Source: Opeltia flavorubescens
Taxonomy: Eukaryota > Ascomycota > Lecanoromycetes > Teloschistales > Teloschistaceae
Assembly (NCBI GenBank): GCA_000442125.1
Contig: KE546972.1
Coordinates: 456,022-520,021 of the forward strand
Direction of reading: 5' to 3'
Length of the DNA stretch: 64,000 bases
The position numbers and the translations under genes are program-made. This document shows positions 47,301-59,502 of the stretch, piece after piece (position 1 is the first letter of the stretch; every line of letters begins with the position of its first letter). The notes under the pieces were generated by a model. That model searched no databases and had not been told where the DNA came from. It worked only from the letters and a program-made list of their open reading frames with translations.

Positions 47301-50300
47301 TATCGAATTCAATAATTATTAAAATATAGAAGATATTCTAGTTTTAATAATATTTTTTTTATTTTACCGGCCTTTTAATTATAAAAATCTTTTAAAGCTT
47401 TTACTATAAAGTAGAATATATAATAAAAATTTCGATCTATTTATATTAGCTTTTAAATTATAATATTAAAAAGCTAGTATATTTTAAATATAATATTTCG
47501 ATTTAAAAGAAATTCTTTAAATATTAAAATTTTATTTAATATTTTAACGCTTTTTTATAAATTATATATTTTTATAAAAATATATTAAAAATTAATTACT
47601 ATAATTATAACTATATTATATATAATTATTTTTAAATATAAATAAATTATTATTTTTAGCGGAATAATAAAAGAATTAATTAATATTTAATTTAATTATA
47701 TTAATAAAAAAATATTTTTATTTTTTTAATTTAAAAGTTTTTTTTAAATATATTTTTTTTTTAAAATTTTTTAAATTAATATATTTTAATATTAATAAAT
47801 TTAAAATAACGCTTTTAAAATTATAATAAAACTTTTTATAATTAATATTAATATAATTTATATTTAAATAATTCGTTTATTATTATAATAAAATTCTAAT
47901 TTTTCCTTTTAATTAAGTTTTATATAAATATATTAATATAAAATATCTAATCGATTATTTAAAAAGAGTTATTAAAATTAAAAAAAATTATAAAAATAAT
48001 ATCTTATAGTATAAAAAATTAAAATTTAAAGTTTAATATATTTATAAAAAATCCAAAATTTTTTTATTTATTATCTAATCTTTTAATAATTAAAATATTA
48101 TTTTATTTATAATTTTTTCTTTCTTTAATAAAATAAATATTTTTTTTTATATTCGATATTATAATATATTATAGTAATAAATCGCTATTATAATTATAAT
48201 TTTTTAAAAAAATATTAATATATAAATATTTATAGAAAAAAAAATAAATAATTTTAGTTTTTAATTTATACATTTCCGTATTATAATAAATTAAAGTTTA
48301 AAATTTATAATTAGAAATATTTTATTAATTATTTTAATACGTAGTTAAATAATAAATATATTTTTTTATTATTTTTTTTATTTATTAATAGGTTTAAATT
48401 TTATTATAATATTTATTGAATTTTAATAAATATATATCTTCTATTTATTTTATTAAATTTTTTTAAATATATATAATATACGAATATTTTTTTAATTATT
48501 TTCGATTTATATAGAAATAATTTTAATAAAATTTTTAATATTTTAATTTTTTTAAATAATTTTAATAAAAGAATTATATTAAAACTACCGCAATTTATTT
48601 AAATATATATTTTTCCTTTTATTATAATTAATAATATACCGGTATAATAATTTAATTTAGAAATAAAATTTTAAAAAACCGAATTTAAATATCGATTTTA
48701 TTTTATATCTAGTAAATATTAAAATAATCTCGAATATAATATTATTAAAAATAGTAGATTTTATTTTTAAATTTTTATTTAACGTTAAAAAATAAATAAT
48801 ATATATTTTATTATAAAATAAAAAGTTTATATTTTTTATTAAAATTATTTTCTATTTTAGATATTATTATAATATAATCTAGTAATTCTATTTATTTTAA
48901 ATATTTAAGCGTCTATAAATTTTTTTATTAGCTTTTAATTAATATTATTCTAATTTTAATAGTAATTTTATTATATATTATTATAATTAAATACTAGCCT
49001 TTTATATTTAATTTTTTACATTTATAATTTTTAGTTTATTATTTTAAAAGCTATAATCTTTTAAAATATACTAGATAAATTATTATAATATCTATATTTC
49101 TCCGATACTAATTATAGAAAAAATATTTATAATAATTCTTTTTTTTTATAATAAAAAAGTAATTTAAAATTAAATAATTATTATTTATTATAATAAATAT
49201 CGTTATTTATATTTTTATTAATATTATTCGAAATACTTTTATTTTAATAAATAATTAACTAAATAAAAAAAATCGGTTAATAAATATTATTAAAAAAAGT
49301 TAATTAAAAATTTAAATATTTTATAAAATAGTTATTATTATAGTAAATATAAATTTAAATTTACGTTCGATAATACCTTTTAAATATTTTTATATAAATC
49401 TAAAAGTAGATAAAATTATAAATAATATCTAAAGTTTATTAAATATATTTTTTTTAAAAAAAGTATAAAAAATTTAATAATATATTAATAATTAAAAATA
49501 ATTAAATATTTATATTATTTTCTATTATAAAACTACTATAATTAAATTTAATATATTAAATAATATTAATATTTTTATTAAAAAAAATAAATATAGGTAA
49601 ATAAATTTTTAAATAAAATTTTATTTCTTTTTTTTTTTAAAAAAGCTAAATATTTTTATTATAATATTATAAATAATTTAAAAAAACTATTTATTAAATT
49701 AATTATAATAATATAAAAAAGTTTTTATTTAATTATAAATATTTTAAATAAAAATTTTAGCTTTTTTTACTCGATATATAAAATAGCGACGAATTAAAAA
49801 TAATTTAAATTATAAAAAAACTATATAGTATTTATTTAACTATTTTTTATTTTATTTTTTTAAAATAAAATTATAAATCGCTATATCCTTTTTTATTTAA
49901 AAAGAAAAAAAATAATAAAATTATATTTTACTCTAATAACTACTATATTTATATTACTATAATAGGTTATATAAATTCTAAATATTATATAAAAACTTTT
50001 CGATTTTTTATATATATAAAAGATTTATATATAATAATAAATTTTAAAATTTAGCTAAAAAAAGTTTTTATAATAGATTATAAAATTTTATAAATAATTT
50101 ATTTTAAATTTTATAAGTTTTAATAATATAAATAAATTAGATTTATTACTAGATTTAAATTTTTTATAATAAAATCTTTTAATTTCTAGCTAACTATCTA
50201 AATAAATTAATATAATAACGATTTTCTTTTAAAATTATTAATTTTATTAATTTCCACGCGAATACTATTAAATATATTAACAAACTATTTACTATTCGCT

Positions 50301-51050
50301 TTTCCGCTATAATATAATCTTAATTTTTTTTTAAAATCGTAATAATTAAACTATTTAATATATTTAATTCCATTTTAAAAATTCTATTTTATAAAATTTT
50401 AACTAGTATTTGTATTATTAGTTTTTTAACTATTAATTTTATCTATTTATATTTTATACTAGTAGTAATAATAAAATACGGTAATAATTTTTAATTATAA
50501 TAAAATAATAATAAATTAAAAAAGTAGCTATTAATAATATTATAAAATATATAATATTTATAAATAAAAGCTATTTAAAAAACGGGTTATACGCTATAAA
50601 TTTAAATAAATTAGATTTAAAATATAAAATTAAAAGTTTAAAATTTAAATTATAAAATTAAATTTTAGATTTAAAATTTAAAATAATAGTATTAAAAAAT
50701 ATATAATAAATAATAGATTATTTATATATAGCTAGTAGTATTATAATAAATCTTTAAAATAGTTTTAATAATAATAAATCTAATAAAAAGTATAATTATA
50801 AAAAAAATAATTTTACGATAATATCTATAAATAGTAATTTTATTATAAATTAAAAAAAATAGTTAAAATATAATATTATATTTAAAAAGTTATAAAAAAA
50901 AACAGTATATTAAAATAATAATAATATAATAGTTATTTTTTAATACACGTGGCTTTTAAACTATAGTAGTACTACTATTTATATAGGTAATTATAATATA
51001 GTAGTCTATAATATATATAAACGATTAAAATAACCGTTTATTCTAGCATA

Positions 51051-51240
51051 CGCATATATATTGTGATTATCTTTTAGCGGTGATTTTCTATAGCTGTTAT
51101 TGTTCAATGCAGTGACACTACAGTGCTACCACCGTTATCTACTACCTGCAAAGCCCCCTAAGGTATAGGCGGTGCCAACTCCGACATAATATAGAGCAAC
51201 CGTCTGAACGCTTCGAACCTTTCAATTCTTTTACTATGCA
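51051..51240. promoter_or_regulatory. Short CEM1 promoter abutting the RIP island
   Basis: Only about 190 bp of ordinary composition separate the A+T-rich island from the CEM1 start codon. The promoter of CEM1 must be compact or must extend into the island. No specific motif can be named. Confidence 0.5.
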
Positions 51241-52922
51241 ATGCGCAGGGTGGTCGTGACTGGTCTTGGAGCAGTAACACCATTGGGTCTAGGTATGAAC
51301 ATCTCATCAGACCGAAATTCAGGATTCTTAGAGCTAAGACTTTTTCATGTAGGAGTCCAACGGTCATGGAGTCGTCTTTTGGACGGCCATTGCGGAGTTG
51401 TTTCGCTAAACGGCAAGGGCGATGCCTTCTCACAGCAACAATGCCAGGTCGCAGGACTCGTTCCGGAAGGCAAGAAAGAAGATGGAGCTTGGAAAGCCAG
51501 TGACTGGATGACAAGAGATGTTCGGAACACCTGGGCTAAGAGTCGCGAGATCAAGAAGTGCTAAGAAGGCTTCTTAGGAAGAAAGACGCATGTCCAAATT
51601 CATGCAGTACGCCAGCGTCGCAGCCCGCGAGGCACTCGAGGACGCAGATTGGCAGCCAAGTAGTGAAGAAGAGCAGGAGATGACAGTTCGTAGACGGTCT
51701 CTTGTTGCGCTGCAGAATTCGACCTGATCTGTCACGTAGGGTATATGCCTTGGTTCCGGCATCGGTAGCTTCGAGGAGATCTACAATACCTCTCTATCGT
51801 TTGACAAAGGTGTTCGTTTAATCCCCTTTCCAATCCCTTAATCTCTCACTAAAAAGAGGAAATACCAGGGCGCTAAAAAGGTCTCCCCTCTCTTCGTCCC
51901 AAAACTCCTCATCAATCTCGCCGCTGGTCATCTCTCCATGAAATACGGCCTTAAGGTAGACCCAACATCCCCAACACAAATTCTCCCTTTCAATACGCTC
52001 CCTGGTCCTAAACGCAAGCCGAAATAGGGACCTAACCACGCCGTCACAACAGCCTGTACAACAGGCGCCCACTCCATCGGTGACGCCTCCCGCTTCATAG
52101 CCTTTGGCGACGCAAATGTCATGCTAGCCGGTGGCTCCGAATCTTGCATCCATCCCCTTGCATTCGTCGGCTTCGAACGATCACGTTCTCTGACCACCAC
52201 CTCCAATTCCGACCCGAGCAGAGCATCCCGCCCCTTCTATCCTAAACGCGATGGCTTCGTCATCGGGGAGGGTGCCGCAGTCCTGGTCCTCGAAGCCCTT
52301 GATCACGCCCTCGCTCGAGGCGCAAAAACCATCTACGCCGAGGTTGCGGGATACGGAGCTTCGGCTGATGCCTACCATATGACTGCTCCGCCGCCTTCTG
52401 GTGAAGGGGCTTTCCGAGCCATGAAATTGGCGCTGAAGAGTGCGTCTTTGAAGCCTAGACAGGTTGATTACATCAACGCGCACGCAACGTCTACGCCGTT
52501 GGGTGACGTTGCGGAGAATAGGGCTATCAAAACGCTGATGCTTGATGGCCACGAGGGGAAGCAAAAGTCGGAGGAGGTCAACGTCAGCAGTACGAAAGGA
52601 GCGGTGGGACATTTACTCGGGGCGGCGGGAGCTGTAGAAGCATTGTTTTCGATCTTGACCATTAGAGATGTAAGTCCTCCAATTTCGGTAAATCTTTCGA
52701 TGATGTTGGAGTAATTGTGCGACTTTGCTGACATTCGCGTGAGCATAGAACATCATGCCTCCAACTTTAAACTTAACTCAAGTTGATGGAGAGGAATTTA
52801 ATTGCAATTACGTGCCGTTGAAGGCCCAGGAAGCGAATGTTGATGTGGTGTTGTCGAACAGCTTTGGCTTCGGGGGCACGAACGCAAGTTTGTGCTTTAA
52901 ACGCTATCGGCCTGGAAGTTGA
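51241..52922 (+). CDS. CEM1: Mitochondrial 3-oxoacyl-ACP synthase (KAS, Cem1)
   Basis: Seven exons (51241-51292, 51353-51519, 51578-51685, 51740-51811, 51869-51955, 52028-52669, 52749-52922) give 433 residues. This condensing enzyme builds octanoyl-ACP in mitochondria, the lipoic-acid precursor. The start [18 protein letters not shown] is typical. Catalytic Cys lies in [10 protein letters not shown], the two His in [11 protein letters not shown] and [14 protein letters not shown], and the C-terminus ends with [16 protein letters not shown]. All introns restore family residues, including [16 protein letters not shown]. Introns 2-4 share an unusual donor, GTTCGT or GTTCGG. Coding density and composition are normal despite the RIP island next door, so the gene has escaped mutation. 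Confidence 0.95.
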
Positions 52923-53267
52923 TGACCTGTTCTGATGTCACGAATCCGAATGAATGTTGAAGAACGTCTAGTTACTTAGTTAGGCCTTAGGCTATTGAGT
53001 ATAATCGAAGCATCATCACACTGTCGTCGAAAGATGAGTGATGATATAACGGATGAGAAAGCGCATCAACATAGCAAAGATATTGTAGACTCGATACCAC
53101 GATCATATGGTCTGGGGTAGAAGCTATCGTCAACTCAGCCAATGTAATAAGGGTTATAAGAATTAAATTATGAATTGCTTCTGTACTGCGTCTTTCTCTT
53201 TCTAGGCTTGTGCCCTCATGCGTCTATTCTATCTTCCTTTCAGGTATTTTCGGCAATTCATGGGCCA
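52923..53267. other. Intergenic region between convergent genes
   Basis: These 345 bp hold the 3' flanks of CEM1 and the following minus-strand gene. Nothing else was seen. Confidence 0.5.
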
Positions 53268-54410
53268 TTAAGCAGTCTCAGAATCCTCGAGACCTCCCAT
53301 CAACCTCCGTCTAACCTTTGTATTGACCACCCCTCCAAAACCAAAAGCCGGTACAATCCTTCCCATTCTAGCAGCGGTGCTCCCCGCCCAATTCTTACCA
53401 ACCTGCTTCATTCTCTCTCCTATTGATACACCCGGTCGATTGTACAGATCAAGACCCCAAAGATGCAATGGCGTGCTGATGACTTGCACGGCTGCCGGCG
53501 CCAGAATCTGCGCCAAGCTAGCTCTTCCAACTATCCTTTCGACCTCCTCAGATAACTTTGGCGCCAATAGAGGAGGTACGTTAAAACTCGCGAAGATGGT
53601 CAATGAGTCCCGTAGTGCGAATAGTGCATAGCTGGCTTTTGGTATTGAGCGCTTGGCCCCAGCAATACCAAACATCTGGGCGAATTGACTATCTTTGTAG
53701 ATGCCTAGCGACATGTTGACGGAACTTGTAGCGACGAATTTGGGTATGCCAGAAGTAGTGTGAGCTGGTGAAGATGAGGTAAGGGTGCTGGATATAGTAT
53801 CGATGGAATTGGCGGTAAGATAGGTACTGAAGTAAACGGCGGAGATCAAGCGGAAGGGTCGGGATGTGAGGAAGACGTGAGGACGCGTCATAAAAGTTCG
53901 GAAAGAGGTGGAGACAGAGCTCATAAGTGAAGAGCGACCAGACGCATTCTCGATAATACCGCTGACGGATTTGATGAGCGTGTGATTATCAGTCAGTGCA
54001 ATCTTGGCCAACGTACCGATCGATGATCGTGATCAAAGGTGCAACGAGACCGGCAGCACACGCAGCGGATAATGCATCAGAGCCAATCCGTAGTGGTAAA
54101 CGTTTTGTGTTCCATTGATGTGGATACACAGATGAAGGAAGAGCTTTTGTATCTGAAGGCACGAGGGTGGTCAGGGAGGAGCCATGCTCTTTCGCGCTGG
54201 TGACGCCCTTTCGACCAGCGCCATCATTCATTGCGTGCCGGAAAAAGGTTTTCCCAGGCAGGGTAGAACATATTGAATTAGTAAGATTCCAAAGATCGTT
54301 CAAAAGATTTTTGAGTTCAAGATCGTTATCTGCCAAGATTTATCGGGCTAAACCGGAATGGGCGTCATGGCACGCGCGCTATCAGGACGGATACCCAAGA
54401 AAAATAGCAT
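53268..54410 (-). CDS. Conserved fungal protein of unknown function, likely membrane-associated
   Basis: Three exons (54395-54410, 54017-54329, 53268-53961) give 340 residues. The family is not one I can name. Two hydrophobic stretches are seen: LSAACAAGLVAPLITIIDR near residue 95-110 and the RPFRLISAVYFSTYLTAN region near 150. Further on lie SYALFALRDSLTIFASFNVPPL, LAQILAPAAVQVISTPLHLWGLDLYNRP and GRIVPAFGFGGVVNTKVRRRL, ordered as in an integral protein of an organelle membrane. The ending is basic. A 55-nt intron (GTACGT...GTCAG, 53962-54016) joins ITIIDR to GIIENASGR; without it the region looks like a frameshift. The first exon (MLFFL plus one base) is a proposal, since the second has no ATG at its start. 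Confidence 0.7.
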
Positions 54411-54433
54411 GATGAAACCTGTGAGGCTGATAC

Positions 54434-55839
54434 TTAAAATATATCATTACGTACAGTCTCCTTTGGTGGCGCTTCTCCAAGGTCTTTGGCTTTGAAGTCT
54501 CCTTCGGTTGTGAGGTTGACAGCACCAGCTTGCACAAGCTATTAGATCGAATCAGCACAATGACCCGTCAATGTGGAGAGCTGGCTCTTACCGCCGTGCT
54601 CAGATCTCCAATTAGGTCGTCCACATCCTCGATGCCGACACAGAGTCTGATTATGTCTTCTGGCATCGCCCGCTCCTGCCTCGTCTTGGCGTCAATGCTG
54701 GCGTGACTCATGCGGCAGGGCATGCTAATCAGGCTGTTGACGCATCCAAAGCTGACGCTGATGGCCCACAATCGAGCAGCTTCAACGATTCGTTCACTAA
54801 CGTTTGTATCTCCTGTCTCGAAAGAGAGTACGGCGCCCGCGCCTCGTGCAATTGAGTTGTGGAGGTTGTATTGTGGGTGAGATCTCAGTCCAGGGTATCG
54901 GACTTTGAAGCCATGAGATTCGAGGAACTCTGCAATGCGCTGGGCGTTAGATTGCTGCTGTTCAAACCGTACCTTGAGTGTTTTCACCCCTCTCATCAAC
55001 AGCCAGGAGTCGAATGGCGAAAGTCCACAGCCTGTGGAGTTTATGACAAAGTAAAGACTCTCCCCTATGCTCGCCTTGTTGACTGCGATGACACCTGCCA
55101 TGAGATCGTGATGGCCGGATAGGTATTTGGTTCCGCTTTCATAGACTATGTCTGCGCCAAGATCAAGAGGACTCTGAAGCAGAGGCGAAAGCATGGTATT
55201 GTCAACCGCGACCAAAGCTGTAGGGTTTGCTTCATGTGCAGCAAGGGCAATTGTTGGAATGTCGACGATTTTAATTAGCGGATTGGTCGGACTTTCGAGA
55301 AGCACCATGGCGGTCTTGGAGCTGAGCACCCGACGGACCTTGTCTGGGTCTGTAGTATCCACATGATGGACAACAATGCCTCCATGTGTAGAAAGAAATT
55401 TCAATAAACGGTTCGTGCCTCCGTATAGATCATCTCCTGTCACCACTTCGTCCCCAGTTTTCAGGAGCCTTGTTATAACATCCAAAGCACCCATGCCAGA
55501 TGAAACGACAAGGGCTCTTTCGGCGTTCATAATCTTCGCCAAATGTCGCTCCAGGTGGGTTCTCGTAGGGTTACCAGAGCGAGTATAGTCATATTCGCCC
55601 CCTCCACTTCCGGAAGTCTGCTTGAATGTTGCACTTTGGTATATGGGTGTGCTGCTGGCGCCATACTGATCGCTGCCTTCGGTGTAAACAAGCTCAGTGG
55701 CTATGGCATATCTCTTCCCATTGCGTGGACTCGATGGGGCGGGTGAAGGCGGTAGATCATGTCCATCAAGATCGACTTTGGAGAATGCCTTATTCAGGAT
55801 TCGNGAAGACTTGGGGGAGTCTGAATTTTTATGGGACAT
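54434..55839 (-). CDS. STR3: Cystathionine beta-lyase (methionine biosynthesis)
   Basis: Two exons, 54592-55839 and 54434-54538, give 450 residues. This PLP enzyme cleaves cystathionine to homocysteine. The family order is full: YGASSTPIYQSATFKQ, YDYTRSGNPTR, SSGMGALD, LYGGTNRLL, SPTNPLIKIVDI, ALVAVDNTMLSP, then the PLP-binding lysine in YESGTKYLSGHHDLMAG, with STGCGLSPFDSWLLMRGVKT after it. The start MSHKNSDSPKS is chosen because the frame upstream has no other ATG. The last intron (GTAAGA...AATAG) adds LVQAGAVNL and a short tail instead of ending in RASSPH. An unresolved base at 55804 lies in a third position of a Ser codon, so it does not matter. A cystathionine gamma-lyase is less likely: the lysine context and the N-terminus are of the beta-lyase form. 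Confidence 0.9.
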
Positions 55840-56257
55840 TGAAAAGAGTGATATTGACTTAGGGATGTGAGTGCCTTTGAACTGAAGGTATTGATGCAGA
55901 TTCCGGATGCTCAAGGCTAATATTGTCCTTAACCAAAACAAAAAGTCCTTTTCACCACGTAGCTTGTGTTTGTGTAGTTCCTTCTAGGCATCTGGTCCTG
56001 ATTGGAGCGAGAGAATCTTAATATCTCGGTCATTTTCCGCTGATCGGGCACTAGTGGATGATGCAATCCGGGGTTCGCTTGACGATGTTCAGGGGTACAT
56101 GGTACCTACATCATACGCCAGTCTGTGTTCAGCCATGCTATCAGCCCATATTACATTGAAATCTCATTGATTCTGAGCGGAACATTAATCTTAATTTACA
56201 GCCAACACCATTCCATGCCCATTCCCGTGCCCATGCTGAGGGGGGTATCTTAATCTA
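55840..56257. other. Cystathionine beta-lyase promoter and MSP1 3' flank
   Basis: These 418 bp contain the lyase promoter. No credible frame or RNA gene is seen and no motif is strong enough to name. Confidence 0.5.
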
Positions 56258-57570
56258 TCAATCCACATGCTCGTCATCAGACACATCTGTATAATCTGAA
56301 TCATTGGACGAGTCCCTTATTCGCTTCGACTTTGCGAGCTGCAAGCCTCCGGCTGAACCAAAGAAATCACTTGTTCGTAATCCTCGGACTTCGCTGGGAT
56401 TCACTGCATTCATCTTTATCCCTGAGGCCTTCTTCTGTCGAATTAGCTCCTTGACAGGCCCCATAGCAGCATCACGGCATGATTCTTTGATATCACTCCC
56501 AGACATGCCTGCCATGACCCGCACGAGGTATTCCAAATCAAAATTGTCCTTGTCAATCCGGGTATCTTTCAAAACAAGCCCAAGAATCCGTAACCGCTGA
56601 GGCGCTGAAGGTAATGACACCGAGAACTTCTTTGGCATCCGTCGCAGGATAGCCTCATCAATGTCCTGTATTCGGTTCGTAGCTCCAAGGACGAGTATCC
56701 GTTGTGATTCGCCATATGGGTTGGCAGATGTCAGACCATCCCAAAGCGTCATGAATTCTGCCTTAACCATGCCACTGGCTTCATGCTCACTACTCCTCCG
56801 TTGGCCCAGGACAGCATCAATTTCATCGATGAATACAATACTGGGCTCCAGCTTTCTCGCCAGTGAGAAAACTGCATTCACAAGCTTGTTCGAATCACCG
56901 TACCACTTCTCAGTCAACGTGGAGATGTGTAGGTTGATAAATGTGGCGCCACTTTCGTGTGCAAGAGCTTTTGCAAGCATAGTTTTCCCGCAACCTGGCG
57001 GACCATAAAGCAGTACTCCTGATGGTGCAGAAAGTAGGGAAGAGGTCCGAGCGTACAGTTGTGGCATCGTCAAAGGATATATGACTGACTCTTTGAGCTC
57101 ATCGATGATATCGCCTAAACCGCCAATATCTGCAAATCACCAAATTAGCTCAGCTACTGCGTGGTAACTCCGGTTTTGAGCTTGGTACCTTCAAATGTGA
57201 TTGGTATGTCCTCAGGTGCCACCACATCCATGGCTATTATTTGTTCATATTGACTCAATGTGAGATCCTCCTTCCTCGACCGCCTAGATTTTCCGCTCTC
57301 TGTATGTGAGTCTTCATCCGAACGTCGACGGTCAAGCCTTCGGAGAACTGCTGCCGCCGTCGCCTTGCGGTTTATCTGCTCCTGATCTGGAGCATTGATC
57401 TGAGATAGGCCATATCGAAGGAGAAAGTATAGTGAGAGACTCTTGAAGACACAATGTCAGTTAGGTTGCTTTTGACTCACTGATTTAATAGTTCAATCAG
57501 AGAATCATGAACTCACAGTCGAAGCTAGCACGAATAGATCTTGCAGGAAATCAAGTCTTCGATATACCAT
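56258..57570 (-). CDS. MSP1: Outer-mitochondrial AAA ATPase Msp1 (ATAD1 type)
   Basis: Three exons (57517-57570, 57189-57441, 56258-57129) give 392 residues. Msp1 pulls mislocalised tail-anchored proteins out of the outer mitochondrial and peroxisomal membrane. An N-terminal hydrophobic helix (LFVLASTSLSLYFLLRYGL) spans the intron between exons 1 and 2. Then comes ITFEDIGGLGDIIDELKE, Walker A GPPGCGKTMLAKA, Walker B SIVFIDEIDA, sensor 1 VLGATNR and the arginine finger region DEAILRRMPKKF. The pore loop KWYGDSNKL is present. The tail is acidic with a DSDYTDVSDDEHVD end, which differs from the short yeast C-terminus. It shares a divergent promoter of only 216 bp with the Csm1/Pcs1 gene. Confidence 0.93.
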
Positions 57571-57786
57571 TTCCGTAAAATATGTCTTAGCGTTGGAATG
57601 GAAGATGAAACAAACCTTGAGGTCGCCGGTTATATCACGCTAAGAACAGCAATATCTTATCTTATCTTGATTGTTCTATTTACATTTCGGTTCGAGTACT
57701 TCTTCTATCATGATTGCTCGAACGGAATTTATCAGGGAACTGAGCACTGCACAGAACGCGTCGCAGGTTGTTTCGATTCGTAAATA
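57571..57786. promoter_or_regulatory. Divergent promoter, MSP1 and Csm1/Pcs1
   Basis: These 216 bp separate two genes read away from each other. They may be co-regulated through a shared promoter. No motif stands out. Confidence 0.5.
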
Positions 57787-59502
57787 ATGCCCAGACCTAA
57801 AGCAGTCGCTTCTCTATCGACAAACAATCAGTCAGACATGGACGAAGACACGATCCTGCCGGATGCTCTTCCCACTCCCGAGTCAAATCAAGAAAATGCG
57901 CAGCCTACAGGAAGAGGTCGCGGCAGAGGCAAAGCATCCATCAACACAACAACTAAAGCTAAGACAGTTCAAAAGCGAGCTGGTGTTGGAGCAAATACGG
58001 GGAAGAAAAAGCTCACCTCGACAAAACCTAGTACGAAGCGAGGGCCACTCAAGGAGCAAGCCAACAACCGGAACCCTGAAGACACAGAGGAGGTTGACGA
58101 CTTTGATGAAATAGGCCCGGGCGACCATGAGAAGCAGAAAACGGCTGCGTCGGCTGATGAATTAGTTGCTGTAAAGCAACCAGTTCAAAAGGCGCCTGCA
58201 GGGACAAAACGAAAGGCTCAACCCAAGAAGAAACAGACCATCAGCGAAACTCTGCAACAAATTAAGGGCACCACCAACGATGGAGAGTTCGAATATACGC
58301 CAGTTACTGCTCGTCAAACAAATCCAAATAAAAAACCATCTAGGAGACAAGCAGGGACTCAACGCGCTCCATCTGAAGCTCTCATATCGGAGAAAATCAT
58401 ACCAGACACGCAGGATGTCGCCATGGAAGACAGACCCCAGAATATGGCATCTTTAAGCGACGAAGAAGAAGAGATACCTCAGTCGGTATTCCGTCGAACA
58501 AACAATGCGCAGTCACGTCAACGACCGCCTGCAGTACTCAACAAACGATCTAGCAGTGTTTCTGATACCGAGAGAGGACTCGGCGACCCAGCTATGAGGC
58601 GGAAACTCGGGGAAATGACCAAAAAGCTCGAGAGCCTAGATATGAAGTACAAGGCCCTCAAAGAGGTTGGTATCAAGGAAGCGGAAGCCAACTTCGACAA
58701 GCTAAAGATGACTACTGAGGCGAAGTCAAAAGGTATTAATATCTTCTAAAACTCCTTCCCAGCAACACTGACAACATCATAGCCGCAAATGAACTCATCG
58801 CAAGCCTCAAAAAAGAGCTAGCTACACAGAAAGCTCTCGCCCAAGAATCACGCACGCTACAAAAGCAGCTCACAAACAAAGACATCGAAGTATCAAAAGC
58901 CCAAGCACTAGCAACAGAGCTTTCGAACACCCTCTCTGAAGTTCAGAATGAGAATAAGGTTCTCCACGCAAAAGTAGCCAGCGCCCGAAGCGCCTCAGCA
59001 ACAATCGAGAGCGCAAGCTCAAAAACGCCCGGCAGCGCCATTAAAGGCAGAGGCCCAGCTCGTACGATCATGGTGGGAAGCGCAGAAGCAGCGCAGGCCG
59101 CCCAAACAGCTCAGATCAAGGAAGATTTATATCGAGATCTGACAGGTCTTTTGGTCCTAGGTGTTGAAAGGGGCACTGAGGCCGACACGTACGATTGTAT
59201 CCAGACGGGACGCAATGGCAGTAAGTCATGTTGCCCAAATTGACATTGACATTCGCATTGACATTCTATAATTAGCGTTGCATTTCAAGCTGAGCATTGC
59301 CACAAACTCAGAGGACAGCTACGAAGATACAGAGTTCCAGTATACGCCGCGACTAGATAATGACCGTGATCGCGATCTGCTCGAGCTTTTGCCAGATTAC
59401 CTGAGCGAAGAGATCACGTTCTCAAGACTCAATGCGGCCAAATTTTACGGGCGAGTGGTGGAGACGCTGACGAAGAAACGGGCGGAAAATGATGAAGCGT
59501 AG
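57787..59502 (+). CDS. PCS1: Kinetochore protein of the Csm1/Pcs1 family (monopolin core)
   Basis: Three exons (57787-58732, 58783-59220, 59276-59502) give 536 residues. The N-terminal half is basic and disordered, with KR/GRGRGRGK stretches suited to DNA contact. A coiled coil follows from about residue 265 to 400 (RRKLGEMTKKLESLDMKYK, ANELIASLKKELATQKALAQ). The C-terminal globular domain of Csm1/Pcs1 closes it: LYRDLTGLLVLGVERGTEADTY, LHFKLSIATNS, EDTEFQYTPRLDNDRDRDLL, LLPDYLSEEITF, AAKFYGRVVETL. In budding yeast Csm1 clamps sister kinetochores in meiosis I; in fission yeast Pcs1 prevents merotelic attachment. The second intron splits the start of the globular domain at TLHF. I am confident in the family, less in which role applies. 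Confidence 0.9.

Larger units (their letters stand above)
33343..51050. repeat. A+T-rich RIP island, about 17.7 kb, without live genes
   Basis: From about 33,367 to 51,050 the sequence is overwhelmingly A and T, with abrupt edges into ordinary genic DNA. CA and TG dinucleotides are almost absent while TA is extremely common; CG and CC remain. This loss of CpA (and TpG on the other strand) with retention of CpG is the footprint of repeat-induced point mutation, not of cytosine-methylation decay, which hits CpG. No coding frame, tRNA or rRNA was seen. Sub-parts listed separately are an LTR element, tandem repeats and a homopolymer run. The stretches 33,367-35,086 and 44,339-51,050 hold nothing I can classify; the second has a 16-bp palindrome, ATAGTAGTACTACTAT, at 50,963-50,978 near its right edge. 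Confidence 0.95.

Noticed and set aside
50963-50978. 16-bp palindrome ATAGTAGTACTACTAT near the right edge as a transposon terminal repeat
   Set aside because: No matching inverted copy was found at the left edge, so it is only noted as a palindrome.
44339-51050. A second transposable element in the right part of the A+T-rich island
   Set aside because: Likely from length and composition, but I could not recognise coding landmarks or terminal repeats, so it is left unclassified.
53962-54016. Apparent frameshift in the unknown membrane protein
   Set aside because: A 55-nt intron with a good GTACGT donor, CTGAC branch and CAG acceptor removes it and restores the frame.
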